DNA from: an uncultured Lysobacteraceae bacterium
GTDB taxonomy: Bacteria; Pseudomonadota; Gammaproteobacteria; Xanthomonadales; Xanthomonadaceae
Length of the DNA: 64,000 bases
Direction: 5' to 3'
NCBI GenBank assembly: GCA_902825775.1
Contig: CADECF010000005.1
Coordinates: 62,001 to 126,000, forward strand
The notes below the pieces were generated by a model that did no database searches, was not told the origin of the DNA, and was given only the letters and a program-made list of their open reading frames with translations. The position numbers and the translations under genes are program-made. The first letter of the stretch is position 1. Each line of letters opens with the position of its first letter. This document shows positions 8,744-17,984 of this stretch, one piece after another.

Positions 8744-9802
8744 ATGTACGTTGTAAAGCCATTTTCGCGGCTGGCAGCTTCGCGCCGGCCTTATTTCCAT
8801 CTCACGCTCGGGCTGGCGCTCGCTTGCGTCGTCGTCGGCTGCAGCAAGGATGATCCGGCGACCGGCGCAGCCGCGCCAGGCGCTCCGGCCGCGCAAGCCG
8901 TCGCACCGCCGCAACCGGCGGTTTCCGCAGAAGTGGCGGCTATGGGCGCCGACCAGCTGCGCGAGTCGGCCAGTACCGCGCTGCGCGAGCAACGCCTCTA
9001 CGCGCCGGCCGGCAACAATGCGATGGAGTACTACCTCGCGTTGCGCGACAAGCAGCCCAACGATCCGGCCGTCGCCAGCGCGTTGACCGATCTGCAGCCG
9101 TACGCGCTGATCGCTACCGAGCAGAGCCTGGGCCGGGAAGACTTCGTCGAAGCGCAACGCTTGTACGCGCTGATGGAGAAGACCGACCCGCAAGCGCCGG
9201 CATTGCCGCGCCTGAAGACCAGCATCGCCGCCGCGCAACAAGCCGTGGCGCAGCGCGCGGTCGATGAGAAGACCCGGACCGAAGAAGAAGCCAAGCGTCT
9301 GGCCGACCTGGAAAAGCAGCGCGCCGCGCAGCAACAGCAGGAACAGCAACGTGCGGCGGCGCAACTCGCGCAGCAGCAGGCCGCCGCGCCGCCGCCCGCG
9401 CCCGCCGCGCCCGATGCCGCAGCGCAGGCCGCGCAACGCGAAGCCGCGCAGCGCGAGGCCGATCGGCGCGCCGCCGAACAACGCGCCGCGCAGCAAACCG
9501 CCGCGGCGGCGGCACCGCCGCCGGCTGCGCCTGCTGCCAGCGCTTCCGGCGATCTGCGTCCGATCAGCATGCCGCAGCCGCGTTATCCGGCCGCCGCATT
9601 GCGCGCGCGCCAGAGCGGGCAGGTGCAGGTGGAATTCACCGTGGCGCCGGATGGCTCGGTCAGCGCCGCGCGGGTGGTCAGCGCGCAACCCGATCGCGTG
9701 TTCGATCGCGAAGCGGTCGCGGCGGTCAAACGCTGGCGTTTCCAACCGGTCGATTCGCCGGTCACCACCCGCCGCACCATCGCCTTCAACCCGGGCAATT
9801 GA
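8744..9802 (+). CDS. Lipoprotein with coiled-coil and TonB C-terminal domain
   Basis: Predicted envelope protein of 352 residues. A strong Shine-Dalgarno (GGGGAGAG at 8729-8736) sets the start at 8744. A signal segment at about 18-32 ends in VVVGC, making Cys33 a likely lipidation site. Residues 60-170 are helical and resemble short repeat domains. Residues about 175-265 are a Gln/Ala/Glu-rich coiled coil, followed by a TonB C-terminal domain (about 270-352: PRYPAAALRARQSGQVQVEF). The family normally transduces proton-motive force to outer-membrane receptors, but a lipid-anchored TonB-like protein would need another role or partner. A strong terminator follows. Confidence 0.75.
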   Translation: MYVVKPFSRLAASRRPYFHLTLGLALACVVVGCSKDDPATGAAAPGAPAAQAVAPPQPAVSAEVAAMGADQLRESASTALREQRLYAPAGNNAMEYYLALRDKQPNDPAVASALTDLQPYALIATEQSLGREDFVEAQRLYALMEKTDPQAPALPRLKTSIAAAQQAVAQRAVDEKTRTEEEAKRLADLEKQRAAQQQQEQQRAAAQLAQQQAAAPPPAPAAPDAAAQAAQREAAQREADRRAAEQRAAQQTAAAAAPPPAAPAASASGDLRPISMPQPRYPAAALRARQSGQVQVEFTVAPDGSVSAARVVSAQPDRVFDREAVAAVKRWRFQPVDSPVTTRRTIAFNPGN

Positions 9803-9828
9803 TCCGGCCCTAGGCGTCCAACAGGCAA

Positions 9829-9863
9829 AACAAAAGCCCGGCGATTGCCGGGCTTTTGTTTTT
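9829..9863. terminator. Rho-independent terminator, probably bidirectional
   Basis: Perfect 14-base stem: arms at 9829-9842 and 9847-9860 with a GATT loop, flanked by A-rich sequence on the left and a T run on the right. It ends the transcript of the TonB-domain lipoprotein and insulates the ArsR operon that follows. Confidence 0.92.
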
Positions 9864-9921
9864 CAGGCCCCGCACCGCGCCCTGCGCCGATTGGACCTTC
9901 GGAAAACCCGCAAGCCGGGAC

Positions 9922-9958
9922 TTGACAGCCGCCCATTATTATATAACTATAAAGTTAT
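9922..9958 (+). promoter_or_regulatory. Promoter and candidate ArsR operator
   Basis: A perfect TTGACA -35 (9922-9927) is followed by an AT-rich stretch where the -10 must lie. Overlapping it is a perfect inverted repeat ATAACT-ATAA-AGTTAT (9943-9958). A related half-site, GGTTATGGAA, follows just before the start codon. AT-rich imperfect dyads overlapping the -10 are typical operators of ArsR-family repressors, so autoregulation of the operon is inferred. Confidence 0.7.
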
Positions 9959-9979
9959 GAAACTAAAAGGTTATGGAAT

Positions 9980-10408
9980 ATGACGCCCAGCCGGCTAGAC
10001 GCCACCTTCGCTGCGCTCGCCGATCCGACCCGGCGCGCGATCCTGGCCCGGCTGGCCACGGGCGAGGCCTCGGTGACCGAACTGGCCGAACCATTCGCGA
10101 TCAGCCAGCCCGCGATCTCCAAGCATCTGAAAGTGCTCGAACGCGCCGGCCTGATCTCGATCGGCAGCGATGCGCAACGGCGCCCGCGCCGGCTCGAACC
10201 CGAGCCGTTGGCCGAGGCCAACGAATGGCTGGAGCGCTACCGCGAATTCTGGGAAGCGTCCTTCCTGCGCCTGGACGACTTACTCGACGAACTGAAAGCC
10301 ATCGCCAAACCTTCCACGCAGACGACGAAAACCGCGCCATCGAAAAAAAGCCGAACCGACAAGGATCACATCACCGCGACGCCCAAAAAACGAGGAGAGA
10401 AGAAATGA
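9980..10408 (+). CDS. ArsR-family winged-helix regulator
   Basis: Transcriptional regulator of 142 residues. The winged-helix domain covers about residues 5-90 (ALADPTRRAILARLATGEAS, then FAISQPAISKHLKVLERAGL, the recognition helix). No Cys metal-binding motif is visible, so it is not a classical metal sensor. It belongs to the subgroup that sits beside SRPBCC (Aha1-like) genes. The C-terminal 35 residues are Lys/Thr-rich. Its stop overlaps the start of the SRPBCC gene (ATGA), so translation is coupled. It probably represses its own operon through the dyad at 9943-9958. Confidence 0.9.
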   Translation: MTPSRLDATFAALADPTRRAILARLATGEASVTELAEPFAISQPAISKHLKVLERAGLISIGSDAQRRPRRLEPEPLAEANEWLERYREFWEASFLRLDDLLDELKAIAKPSTQTTKTAPSKKSRTDKDHITATPKKRGEKK

Positions 10409-10905
10409 ACTTCGCAGGCACCTTCAAGATCAGCACGCCATCGGATACCGAAATCCAAATCAGCCGCGATTTCGCCGCGCCGCGGGAACTCGTCTTCGAC
10501 GCATTCACCCGACCTGAACTGCTCAAGCGCTGGCTGTCCGGCCCGCCGGGCTGGTCGTTCGTCGTTTGCGAAGTCGACCTGCGCGTAGGCGGCGCCTACC
10601 GCTTCGTGTGGCGCGGTCCGGACGGCATGGAAATGGGGCTGGGCGGCGTGCATCGCGAAATCGCGAGGCCCGAGCGCGTCGTCAACACCCAGCTTTACGA
10701 TCAGGACTGGACCGGCGGCGAAGCGGTCGGCACCTTGCAGCTCACCGGGAAGAACGGCGTCACCCACAGCACCAACACCGTTCGCTATCAGTCGAAGGAA
10801 GCGCGCGACGGCGCACTCGCATCCGGCATGGACCAGGGCATGGTCGCCGGCTACAACCGGCTCGAGGAACTGCTGCCGGCGCTGCAAGCGGAGGATGCGT
10901 CATGA
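10405..10905 (+). CDS. SRPBCC (AHSA1-like) domain protein
   Basis: A 166-residue START/Bet v1-fold protein of the Aha1-like subgroup: SRDFAAPRELVFDAFTRPEL and LRVGGAYRFVWRGPDG are typical, and the helix near the C-terminus (MDQGMVAGYNRLEELL) closes the hydrophobic cavity. Such proteins bind hydrophobic ligands; the ligand is unknown here. The start at 10405 follows a good Shine-Dalgarno (GAGGAGA at 10392-10398). It overlaps the ArsR stop and the next gene's start, making a tightly coupled operon. Confidence 0.9.
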   Translation: MNFAGTFKISTPSDTEIQISRDFAAPRELVFDAFTRPELLKRWLSGPPGWSFVVCEVDLRVGGAYRFVWRGPDGMEMGLGGVHREIARPERVVNTQLYDQDWTGGEAVGTLQLTGKNGVTHSTNTVRYQSKEARDGALASGMDQGMVAGYNRLEELLPALQAEDAS

Positions 10906-11342
10906 CCGCGCAAACGCTGTCGTCCGCACCGCGGCCGCGCCAGCTCGGGCGCAGCATACTGGCCGTGGTGGCCGGCTTTCTCACCGTCGTCGTGTTGTCG
11001 CTGGGCACCGACCAGCTGCTGCACGTGCTCCGCGTGTATCCGCCATGGGGCCGGCCGATGCACGCGCCGGAACTTAATCTGCTTGCGCTCGGCTATCGCC
11101 TCGTCTACACCGTGCTCGGCGGCTACGCGACGGCGCGGCTCGCGCCGCATTCGCCGATGCGCCATGCCTGGGTATTGGGCTTCATCGGTTTGTTCTTCGG
11201 CATCGTCGGCGCGGTGACGGCTATACCGATGAACCTCGGGCCGGCCTGGTATCCGATCGCGATCGTGCTGACCGCATTGCCGTGCGCGTGGCTCGGCGGC
11301 CGCTGGTGGCTGCGGCAATCTTCCGCACCCCGGTCGCGATGA
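10902..11342 (+). CDS. Hypothetical four-helix inner-membrane protein
   Basis: A 146-residue protein of unrecognised family, with about four predicted membrane segments (near residues 18-38, 62-82, 92-112, 118-135). The start overlaps the stop of the SRPBCC gene (ATGA) and follows GGAGG. It is the third gene of an ArsR/SRPBCC operon, so it may share regulation with the ligand-binding protein. No motif indicates transport or enzyme function. Confidence 0.75.
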   Translation: MTAQTLSSAPRPRQLGRSILAVVAGFLTVVVLSLGTDQLLHVLRVYPPWGRPMHAPELNLLALGYRLVYTVLGGYATARLAPHSPMRHAWVLGFIGLFFGIVGAVTAIPMNLGPAWYPIAIVLTALPCAWLGGRWWLRQSSAPRSR

Positions 11343-11410
11343 TCCACCTCGGCATCCGCAGCAGTGGCGCACCCGACTCGACCGGCCGCTGATCGCCGGA
11401 GGCGTACATC

Positions 11411-12208
11411 ATGAAAAAAGCCGTCGCGAAGAAAACCATCGCCAAAAGCGCCGCCAAAAAAGCCGCGGCGCCGCGCAAACGCGCGACAAAAGCGACGCAA
11501 GGCAAAGACGAAGCGGCAGGAACGCCCGATACGCGCGCGCAATCCGCGTTGACCTGGTTGAAACGCCATAGCAGCAAGGCCACCCGCGACGGCATGGCGC
11601 GATACGGCCTGCCATCGGATCGCGCGGTGGGCGCGACGATGGCGGACATGCTGGCGCTGGCCAAACGCCTGGGCCGCGACCGCGCGCTCGCCGCCGCGCT
11701 TTGGGACACCGGCGTGTACGAAGCGAGGATGGTGGCCGCGATGGTCGACGATCCCGCGCAGGTCACCGCCGCGCAGATGGATCGCTGGTGCAAGGATTTC
11801 GACAACTGGGGCATCTGCGACACGGTCTGCTTCAAGCTGTTCGATCGCGCGCCGCATGCCTGGGCGAAAGTGACGCAGTGGAGCGGCAAGCGCGACGAGT
11901 TCGTCAAACGTGCGGCGTTCGCCCTGTTGTGGGGCCTCACCGTGCACGACAAGCACGCCGAGGACGCGAAATTCATCGATGGCCTGCGCCTGATCGAGCG
12001 CGCGGCCGACGACGATCGCAACTTCGTCAAGAAAGCCGTGAATATGGCGTTGCGCGCGACCGGCAAACGCAATCGCGCGCTCAATGCCGCAGCCGTCGCG
12101 ACCGCGAAGCGGCTGGCGGATTCGCCCAACGCAGCGGCCAAGTGGGTGGGCAAAGACGCGCTCAGGGAGCTGACGAGTCCCGCCATGACCAGGCGTCTGA
12201 CGGCCTAA
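11411..12208 (+). CDS. AlkD-like DNA alkylation repair protein with histone-H1-like N-terminal tail
   Basis: A 265-residue protein. Residues about 45-260 form the HEAT-like repeat domain of AlkD-type DNA glycosylases, which excise alkylated bases. The signature around Asp137 (FDNWGICDTVC, Trp133 and Asp137) matches the family's WxxxD active-site region. Residues 1-35 are a Lys/Ala-rich tail with repeated AKK and KKA, like histone H1 or bacterial H1-like proteins, probably giving nonspecific DNA affinity. The start at 11411 is preceded by CGGAGG (11397-11402). It lies 68 bases after the ArsR operon and may be co-transcribed. Confidence 0.88.
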   Translation: MKKAVAKKTIAKSAAKKAAAPRKRATKATQGKDEAAGTPDTRAQSALTWLKRHSSKATRDGMARYGLPSDRAVGATMADMLALAKRLGRDRALAAALWDTGVYEARMVAAMVDDPAQVTAAQMDRWCKDFDNWGICDTVCFKLFDRAPHAWAKVTQWSGKRDEFVKRAAFALLWGLTVHDKHAEDAKFIDGLRLIERAADDDRNFVKKAVNMALRATGKRNRALNAAAVATAKRLADSPNAAAKWVGKDALRELTSPAMTRRLTA

Positions 12209-12217
12209 TCCGCTTCG

Positions 12218-12278
12218 GTAGGCGCGAATTTATTCGCACGCTCTTGGCTGAAAAGCGTGCGAATAAATTCGCACCTAC
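12218..12278. repeat. GTAG-ended inverted repeat, family J
   Basis: Arms of 25 bases at 12218-12242 and 12254-12278, starting GTAGGCGCGAATTTATTCGC and ending in CCTAC; one mismatch between arms. Each arm contains its own small palindrome (GCGAATTTATTCGC). It sits between convergent genes and may terminate both. It shares only the GTAG/CTAC ends with families A, E and H. Confidence 0.85.
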
Positions 12279-12326
12279 GAAAAGCGGATACGGCGGAGCG
12301 GGCCCTCCGCCGTAGCGGTTGGAACA

Positions 12327-13492
12327 TCAGGCGGAGATCGCCAGCTTCTCCTGGTGGTAGCGCCGCGTCGCCGCGAACCACAACAGTGCAGCCAGTCCGA
12401 AGCCGGCGACGAAATACACCATCCATTCGATCGGCTGCACCGCCTCGCTGCGCACCACCTTCAGCAGCATCTGGTTCTGCGCCAGGAACGGCACCGCGAA
12501 CATCCACAGCTGGTTCTTGACCGGGCTGACCATCAGCACGATGGTCGGGATCATCGGCATCAGCATCAGGAAGGTCATGTAGCTCTGCGCTTCCTTCACC
12601 GATTTCGCGCCCGCCGCGATGAAGGTCAGCAGGGACGTACCGATGAACAGCATCGGCAACAGCACCACCAGCATCTTGGCGATCGCCATCATGCCCATGT
12701 CCAGCTGCTTGGCGATGCCGGGCGCCATCGCTGCGCCGAGCTTGAACGCCAGCAACGTCAGCAGCAGGCTCGCCAGCCCGACGCTGCACGCCGCGGCGAT
12801 CTTGCCGCTGACCACCGCACCGCGCGCGGCGGGTGTGGCGAGCAGCGGTTCCAGCGACTGGCGTTCGCGTTCGCCGGCGGTCGCGTCGATGATCAGATAG
12901 GCGCCGCCGAGGAAGGCGCTGAGGATCAGCAGATAAGGCAGCATCGCCATGGCGATGCCCTTACGCGATTCGGGCGTGGACAGATCCTTGTGCGACACCG
13001 CCAGCGGCGCGGCGACGCTGGGATTGATGCCGCGCGACAGCAGCCGCAGCGCACCGACCTGCTGGCCGTAACGCGTGAGCGCATTCTCCAGCCGGCGCAC
13101 CGGCACTTCCGCATCCTGGCGCGTGCTGTCGTGCACGATCTCGACCAAAGCGGGCGCGCCTTCGCGCCATTGCTTGGCGTAATCGGCGCCGATTTTCAGG
13201 TAGACGTCTTCGTCTTGGCTGCGGATCGCCGCATCCGGATCGCCGGCGAATGGCTTGCGTTCGATGCCCTGGCCGCCGAGCCAGGCGACCAGGTTCGGCG
13301 CGTGTTCGGCGCCGACCATCGCGATCGACAGCGGCTTCTCCATCTGATCCTTGGCGCGAGTTTCGGCCAGCGTCAGCAGACCGACGAACAGCGCAGGCGC
13401 GAGCAGCGGGCCCATCACCAGCGCCAGCATCAGCGTGCGCCGGTCGCGCGAGAGCTCCAGCAATTCCTTCCACCAGACGATCCACATCGAAG

Positions 13493-13496
<4 letters not shown>
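12327..13496 (-). CDS. ABC-2 type permease (NatB-like)
   Basis: Membrane subunit of an ABC exporter, 389 residues. One transmembrane helix near the N-terminus (about 25-45) is followed by a large extracytoplasmic domain (about 50-175) and a cluster of five hydrophobic segments (about 180-375). The segment GERERQSLEPLLATPAARG between helices is typical of NatB/ABC-2 permeases. The start overlaps the stop of the ATPase gene by 4 bases, so the two form one exporter. The NatAB name refers to sodium extrusion, but the substrate cannot be told from sequence. Confidence 0.9.
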
Positions 13497-14239
<743 letters not shown>

Positions 14240-14257
14240 GACGAACCTTTTCTATTT

Positions 14258-14333
14258 GTCATCCCGAGCGCAGCGAGGGATCTGCTTGTGGCGCAGCGGC
14301 GGAAAGCAGATCCCTCGCTACGCTCGGGATGAC
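14258..14333. repeat. Inverted repeat family C
   Basis: Arms beginning GTCATCCCGAGCGCAGCGAG at 14258 and ending in GGGATGAC at 14333. The inner parts (CAGATCCCTCGC) also pair. A close copy is at 31309-31375. It lies between the NatA start and the hydrolase stop. Confidence 0.85.
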
Positions 14334-14343
14334 AGTCTTTGTT

Positions 14344-15873
14344 TCAGGGATCCCAACCGTTGAAATCGGTGAACGGCGGCGTGTACGCCAACTTGTCCAA
14401 ACATTTCGCATCGAGCGCTTTGGCGTCCGCGGTTTCCAGGAATTGCGCGAACAGCTTGGGCATGCAGCCGGCGCCGATCACGTTGTGGCCCTGGCCGCGC
14501 AGGGTCAGCGCGCGGCCGTTGCGCAGCGTCTTGACCACGCTGTCGGCATAGCTGGGCGGCGTGACCGGATCCAGTTCGCCGGAGATCAGCAACGCCGGCA
14601 CCGGCGTCGCCAGCGGTCGGTGGAAATCGGCCGGACGTACGCCTTTTGGCCATGCCGCGCACTGCGCGATCAGCGTATCGACGAGCGAGTTGCCGAGCAG
14701 CGACGTCGACATCGACGGATCGCCGCGTACGCCATCGACGTCCTCCGTGCAGATCACAGACAGCTGCATGCCGTAGGCCATTTGGTCCGCCAAGCCGCGG
14801 GTGAGCAGTTCGGACAGCGCCATCAAGCCTTCGTAGCGGCCCTGGCTGGCTTCGTTGATCTGCAACGGCAGCAGCGACGCGGCCACGGGGGCATAGGCGT
14901 ACATGCGCGCCAGGCCGGCGACGTGCGCGGGCAGCAGTTTTTCCTGCTTCTGCTCGCCGGTATTGGCGTCGCGGTACGTCACCAGCGGCGGCTCGGCTTT
15001 CAATTTCGCCATCAGCGCATCGAGGCGCTGGCGCGGATCGCCCAGCGCCTTGGCGCAACTGGGAATCTTGCCGCAGCGGCCGAACTGCAGATCGAGGGCA
15101 CTCTCTAGATTGCGCGCGAAATCGTTGCCCAGATAGATCGCATTCGGCGCGACCGAGTCGAGCGTGATCGTCCGCGTGCGCGCCGGATAGCGCATCGCAT
15201 ACTGCTGGGCGACGCGGGTGCCGTAGGAAATGCCGATCAGATTGATCTTGTCCGCGCCGATCGCCTTACGCACGCTATCCAGGTCGCGGATCGCGTCGGT
15301 GGTGGCGTAGAAGCGCAAGTCGGCATCTTTGGCTAAGGCATCGCGGCACTTCTCGGCGGCCGCGCGCGCGGCTTGCGCGGAGTCGTCGGCCGCATCGGTG
15401 TCGTCGCCCTTGCAAGCGAGCGGATGGGAATCGCCCGTGCCGCGTTGATCGACCAAGATCACGTCGCGCTTCTTGAGCGCTTCGCCGAAAGCCGGCGCGA
15501 CAGCGGGATAGCTCTCGGTCGCGGCCTGCCCGGGGCCGCCGGCGAGCATGAATACGGGGTCCGGCGCGTGATCGCCTTTTTCGTCGGCCGGCACCCATGC
15601 GATGTTGAGCGCGATCTTGCGCCCCGCCGGCAGCGCGGGATTCTCCGCGACCTGCAACGTGCCGCACTGCGCTTCGATGCTGCCCGCACCGAACTGCGAG
15701 GGCAGCGTGCATGGTTTGAACGCGAGGCTGCCGAGCTTGCGCGGTGCGACGTCCTGCGCGGCGGAGACGGTTTTGCCGGCCGGCGCTTCTTTCTTGTGAC
15801 CGCTGTAGTGGCGATAACCGAAGAAGGCGGCCAGGAACAGCACGATCACGACGATTCTGGTTTTACGGGACAT
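14344..15873 (-). CDS. Membrane-anchored or secreted alpha/beta hydrolase (S33, tripeptidyl-aminopeptidase type)
   Basis: A 509-residue exported hydrolase. Residues 6-20 are a hydrophobic signal or anchor after a basic MSRKTR start. The alpha/beta fold shows the oxyanion GGPG at 112-115, nucleophile Ser216 in GISYGTR, the acid in GELDPVTP and the base in GQGHNV. A C-terminal cap like the TAP/SlpD family (the segment around residues 400-500) follows. Such enzymes release short peptides from the N-terminus of polypeptides. The start at 15873 is preferred because the longer frame crosses a repeat. At least six Cys suggest disulfides outside the cytoplasm. Confidence 0.88.
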   Translation of the reverse strand: MSRKTRIVVIVLFLAAFFGYRHYSGHKKEAPAGKTVSAAQDVAPRKLGSLAFKPCTLPSQFGAGSIEAQCGTLQVAENPALPAGRKIALNIAWVPADEKGDHAPDPVFMLAGGPGQAATESYPAVAPAFGEALKKRDVILVDQRGTGDSHPLACKGDDTDAADDSAQAARAAAEKCRDALAKDADLRFYATTDAIRDLDSVRKAIGADKINLIGISYGTRVAQQYAMRYPARTRTITLDSVAPNAIYLGNDFARNLESALDLQFGRCGKIPSCAKALGDPRQRLDALMAKLKAEPPLVTYRDANTGEQKQEKLLPAHVAGLARMYAYAPVAASLLPLQINEASQGRYEGLMALSELLTRGLADQMAYGMQLSVICTEDVDGVRGDPSMSTSLLGNSLVDTLIAQCAAWPKGVRPADFHRPLATPVPALLISGELDPVTPPSYADSVVKTLRNGRALTLRGQGHNVIGAGCMPKLFAQFLETADAKALDAKCLDKLAYTPPFTDFNGWDP

Positions 15874-15960
15874 GGCGGCCTGCGGTTTCAGGGCGTAGCT
15901 GAGGGTCTCAGGATGATATGACGCGGCAGCAGGCCGCATGTGACAAGGGTTGGCTGTTTT

Positions 15961-16053
15961 TGTGGGAGCGGCTTCAGCCGCGAGCTTTTCGGATGACGGC
16001 AAAGACATCAAGAGCTCGCGGCTGGAGCCGCTCCCACAATGCCGCTCCCACAA
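15961..16053. repeat. Inverted repeat family B with an extra half-copy
   Basis: Arms starting TGTGGGAGCGGCTTCAGCCG at 15961 and ending CCGCTCCCACA at 16038, followed by a second truncated end (GCCGCTCCCACAA, 16041-16053). Arms carry small differences from the 7179 copy. It lies just downstream of the ferredoxin reductase gene. Confidence 0.88.
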
Positions 16054-16069
16054 GAGCGAAGCCAGCGGG

Positions 16070-16822
16070 TTATTTGCTGCTGACGTATTTCTCGCGGCGG
16101 ATCTGCGGCACCGGCAGACCGTACCCTTTCAACGTCTCGAAACAGGCGTCGACCATGTTCGGGTTGCCGCACAGATAAGCGATGTCGGTTTCCGGATTCG
16201 GCGCGAATTCGTCGAGGAATTGCTGCACATAGCCGTGGCGCACGTCTGCATGCGGGTTTTCGGGCAGCTCGCGCGAAAAACACGGCACGAAACGGAAACC
16301 CGGATGCGCTTGCGCGAAAGCGCGGAATTCGTCGCCATACAGCAGTTCGACCGGCGTGCGTGCGCCGAACAGCAGCACGACTTCGATGCCGCGCTCGCGG
16401 ATCAGGGTTTCGATCTGCGGCAGCATCGCGCGGTAGGGCGTCACGCCGGTGCCGGTGCCTATCAAAAGATAGCGGCGATTGACGTCGGCCGGCATCAGGC
16501 AGAAACGGCCGAACGGTCCGCTGGCATCGATTTGGCCGCCCACGTCCAGGCTTTCGAACAAAGCCGTCGCCGCGCCGCCGGGCACGTAACTCACCGCGAT
16601 TTCCACCGCTTCGCCTGCGCCCAGCGCATGGTCGTGGATCGTCGCCAACGAGTAGCTGCGCTTGGTCGCCGTGCCGTCGGCGTAGTGGAAATGCACCTGG
16701 ATGAACTGGCCGGGGATGTAATCCAGCGGCTGGCCGTCGTCGCGGACGAAGGCGTAATGGCCCACCGTCGGGGCCAGCATGCGGCGGGATACGAGTTTTA
16801 GCGGGAAATGCTGGATGGCCAA
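16070..16822 (-). CDS. Ferredoxin (flavodoxin)-NADP reductase
   Basis: FAD enzyme moving electrons between NADPH and ferredoxin or flavodoxin. FAD-binding KRSYSLATI and the NADP-binding GTGTGVTPYRAML are visible, followed by CGNPNM and the C-terminal YVSSK that packs against the flavin. Length is about 250 residues if translation starts at TTG (complement of 16820-16822), giving MAIQHFPLKLVSRRML. No in-frame ATG fits upstream without entering non-coding sequence, and the next ATG (MLAPTV) would cut a conserved strand. The start is therefore uncertain. It is divergent from the ABC exporter at 16926. Confidence 0.88.
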   Translation of the reverse strand: MAIQHFPLKLVSRRMLAPTVGHYAFVRDDGQPLDYIPGQFIQVHFHYADGTATKRSYSLATIHDHALGAGEAVEIAVSYVPGGAATALFESLDVGGQIDASGPFGRFCLMPADVNRRYLLIGTGTGVTPYRAMLPQIETLIRERGIEVVLLFGARTPVELLYGDEFRAFAQAHPGFRFVPCFSRELPENPHADVRHGYVQQFLDEFAPNPETDIAYLCGNPNMVDACFETLKGYGLPVPQIRREKYVSSK

Positions 16823-16925
16823 GGAAATACCGGCGGTGGCTGCAACAGTCCGTGGCCGGAATGGCGCCTCGGGGCCGCCTATACTAACGGTTATCGCCGC
16901 GCGGCTCGCGGCGCAGGCATGAGAA

Positions 16926-17912
16926 ATGACCCAGAACCAAGCGGTTTCAGCCGCCGAACCGGCGCTGTCCGTGCGCGGCTTGCGCAAAACCTACGACAAC
17001 CGCGTCGAAGCGCTCAAGGGCGTTTCCCTAGACGTGATGCCCGGCGATTTCTTCGCCCTGCTGGGGCCCAACGGCGCCGGCAAATCGACCCTGATCGGCA
17101 TCGTCAGTTCGCTGGTCAACAAGAGCGACGGCCAGGTGAACGTGTTCGGCGTCGATCTGACCGGAAACCGCAGCGCCGCGATGCGGCTGATCGGGCTGGT
17201 GCCGCAGGAGCTGAACTTCAACATGTTCGAGAAGCCGCTCGACATCCTGGTCAACTACGCCGGCTTCTACGGCGTGCCGCGCGCCGAAGCGATCGTGCGC
17301 GCCGAGCAGGAATTGAAGAACGCGCAGCTCTGGGACAAGGCGAACATGATGAGCCGCACGTTGTCGGGCGGCATGAAGCGGCGGTTGATGATCGCGCGGG
17401 CGATGATGACGCGACCGCGGCTGCTGATCCTGGACGAACCCACCGCCGGCGTCGACATCGAAATCCGCCGCGGCATGTGGAAGACGCTGAAAGACATCAA
17501 CGCCGCCGGCACCACCATCATCCTCACCACGCATTATCTCGAGGAAGCCGAGAGCCTGTGCCGCAATCTGGCGATCATCGACCGCGGCCGGATCGTCGAG
17601 CAGGGGCCGATGAAAGCCTTGTTGGCCAAGCTCGACGTCGAAGGCTTCCTGCTCGATATCGACGGCCAGTTGCCGGCGTCATTGCCCGCGATCGAAGGCA
17701 CCACGCTGCAAGCGCTGGACGACCACACGCTGGATATCGAGATGCCGCGCGCGATGGACCTCAACCGCGTGTTCGCATCGCTCGGTGCGGCCGGCATACG
17801 GGTGCGTTCGATGCGGACCAAGTCCAACCGCCTGGAAGAATTGTTCGTGCGGCTGACTGGCGAGAACGCAGCCGACAGTACCTCGCAGTTGCCGCCGGAG
17901 CAGGTGGCGTAA
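16926..17912 (+). CDS. ABC transporter ATP-binding protein (YadG-like)
   Basis: ATPase subunit of an ABC-2 exporter, 328 residues. Walker A LLGPNGAGKST near residue 45, signature LSGGMKRRLMIARAM, Walker B LLILDEPTAGVD, switch His in TTHYLEEAE. The C-terminal 100 residues are the extra domain typical of YadG-type proteins. It pairs with the permease 72 bases downstream; an inverted repeat sits in between. A TATACT hexamer at 16880-16885 may be its -10, without a clear -35. Confidence 0.93.
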   Translation: MTQNQAVSAAEPALSVRGLRKTYDNRVEALKGVSLDVMPGDFFALLGPNGAGKSTLIGIVSSLVNKSDGQVNVFGVDLTGNRSAAMRLIGLVPQELNFNMFEKPLDILVNYAGFYGVPRAEAIVRAEQELKNAQLWDKANMMSRTLSGGMKRRLMIARAMMTRPRLLILDEPTAGVDIEIRRGMWKTLKDINAAGTTIILTTHYLEEAESLCRNLAIIDRGRIVEQGPMKALLAKLDVEGFLLDIDGQLPASLPAIEGTTLQALDDHTLDIEMPRAMDLNRVFASLGAAGIRVRSMRTKSNRLEELFVRLTGENAADSTSQLPPEQVA

Positions 17913-17920
17913 CCTCACTC

Positions 17921-17946
17921 GTCATCCCAGCTTTCGCTGGGATGAC
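17921..17946. repeat. Inverted repeat family D between ABC genes
   Basis: A short perfect hairpin: GTCATCCCAGC (17921-17931), loop TTTC, GCTGGGATGAC (17936-17946). It lies inside an apparent two-gene operon, where it could reduce expression of the permease or stabilise the upstream mRNA. Related copies are in the clusters at 21352, 32060 and 41932. Confidence 0.88.
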
Positions 17947-17984
17947 GGCAAAAAAAGCAATCGCAGAAAAGCGCACGGAACTCC

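Noticed and set aside
14258-14333. Repeat as a mobile insertion sequence
   Set aside because: No transposase frame or target-site duplication; only a non-coding palindrome of about 76 bases.
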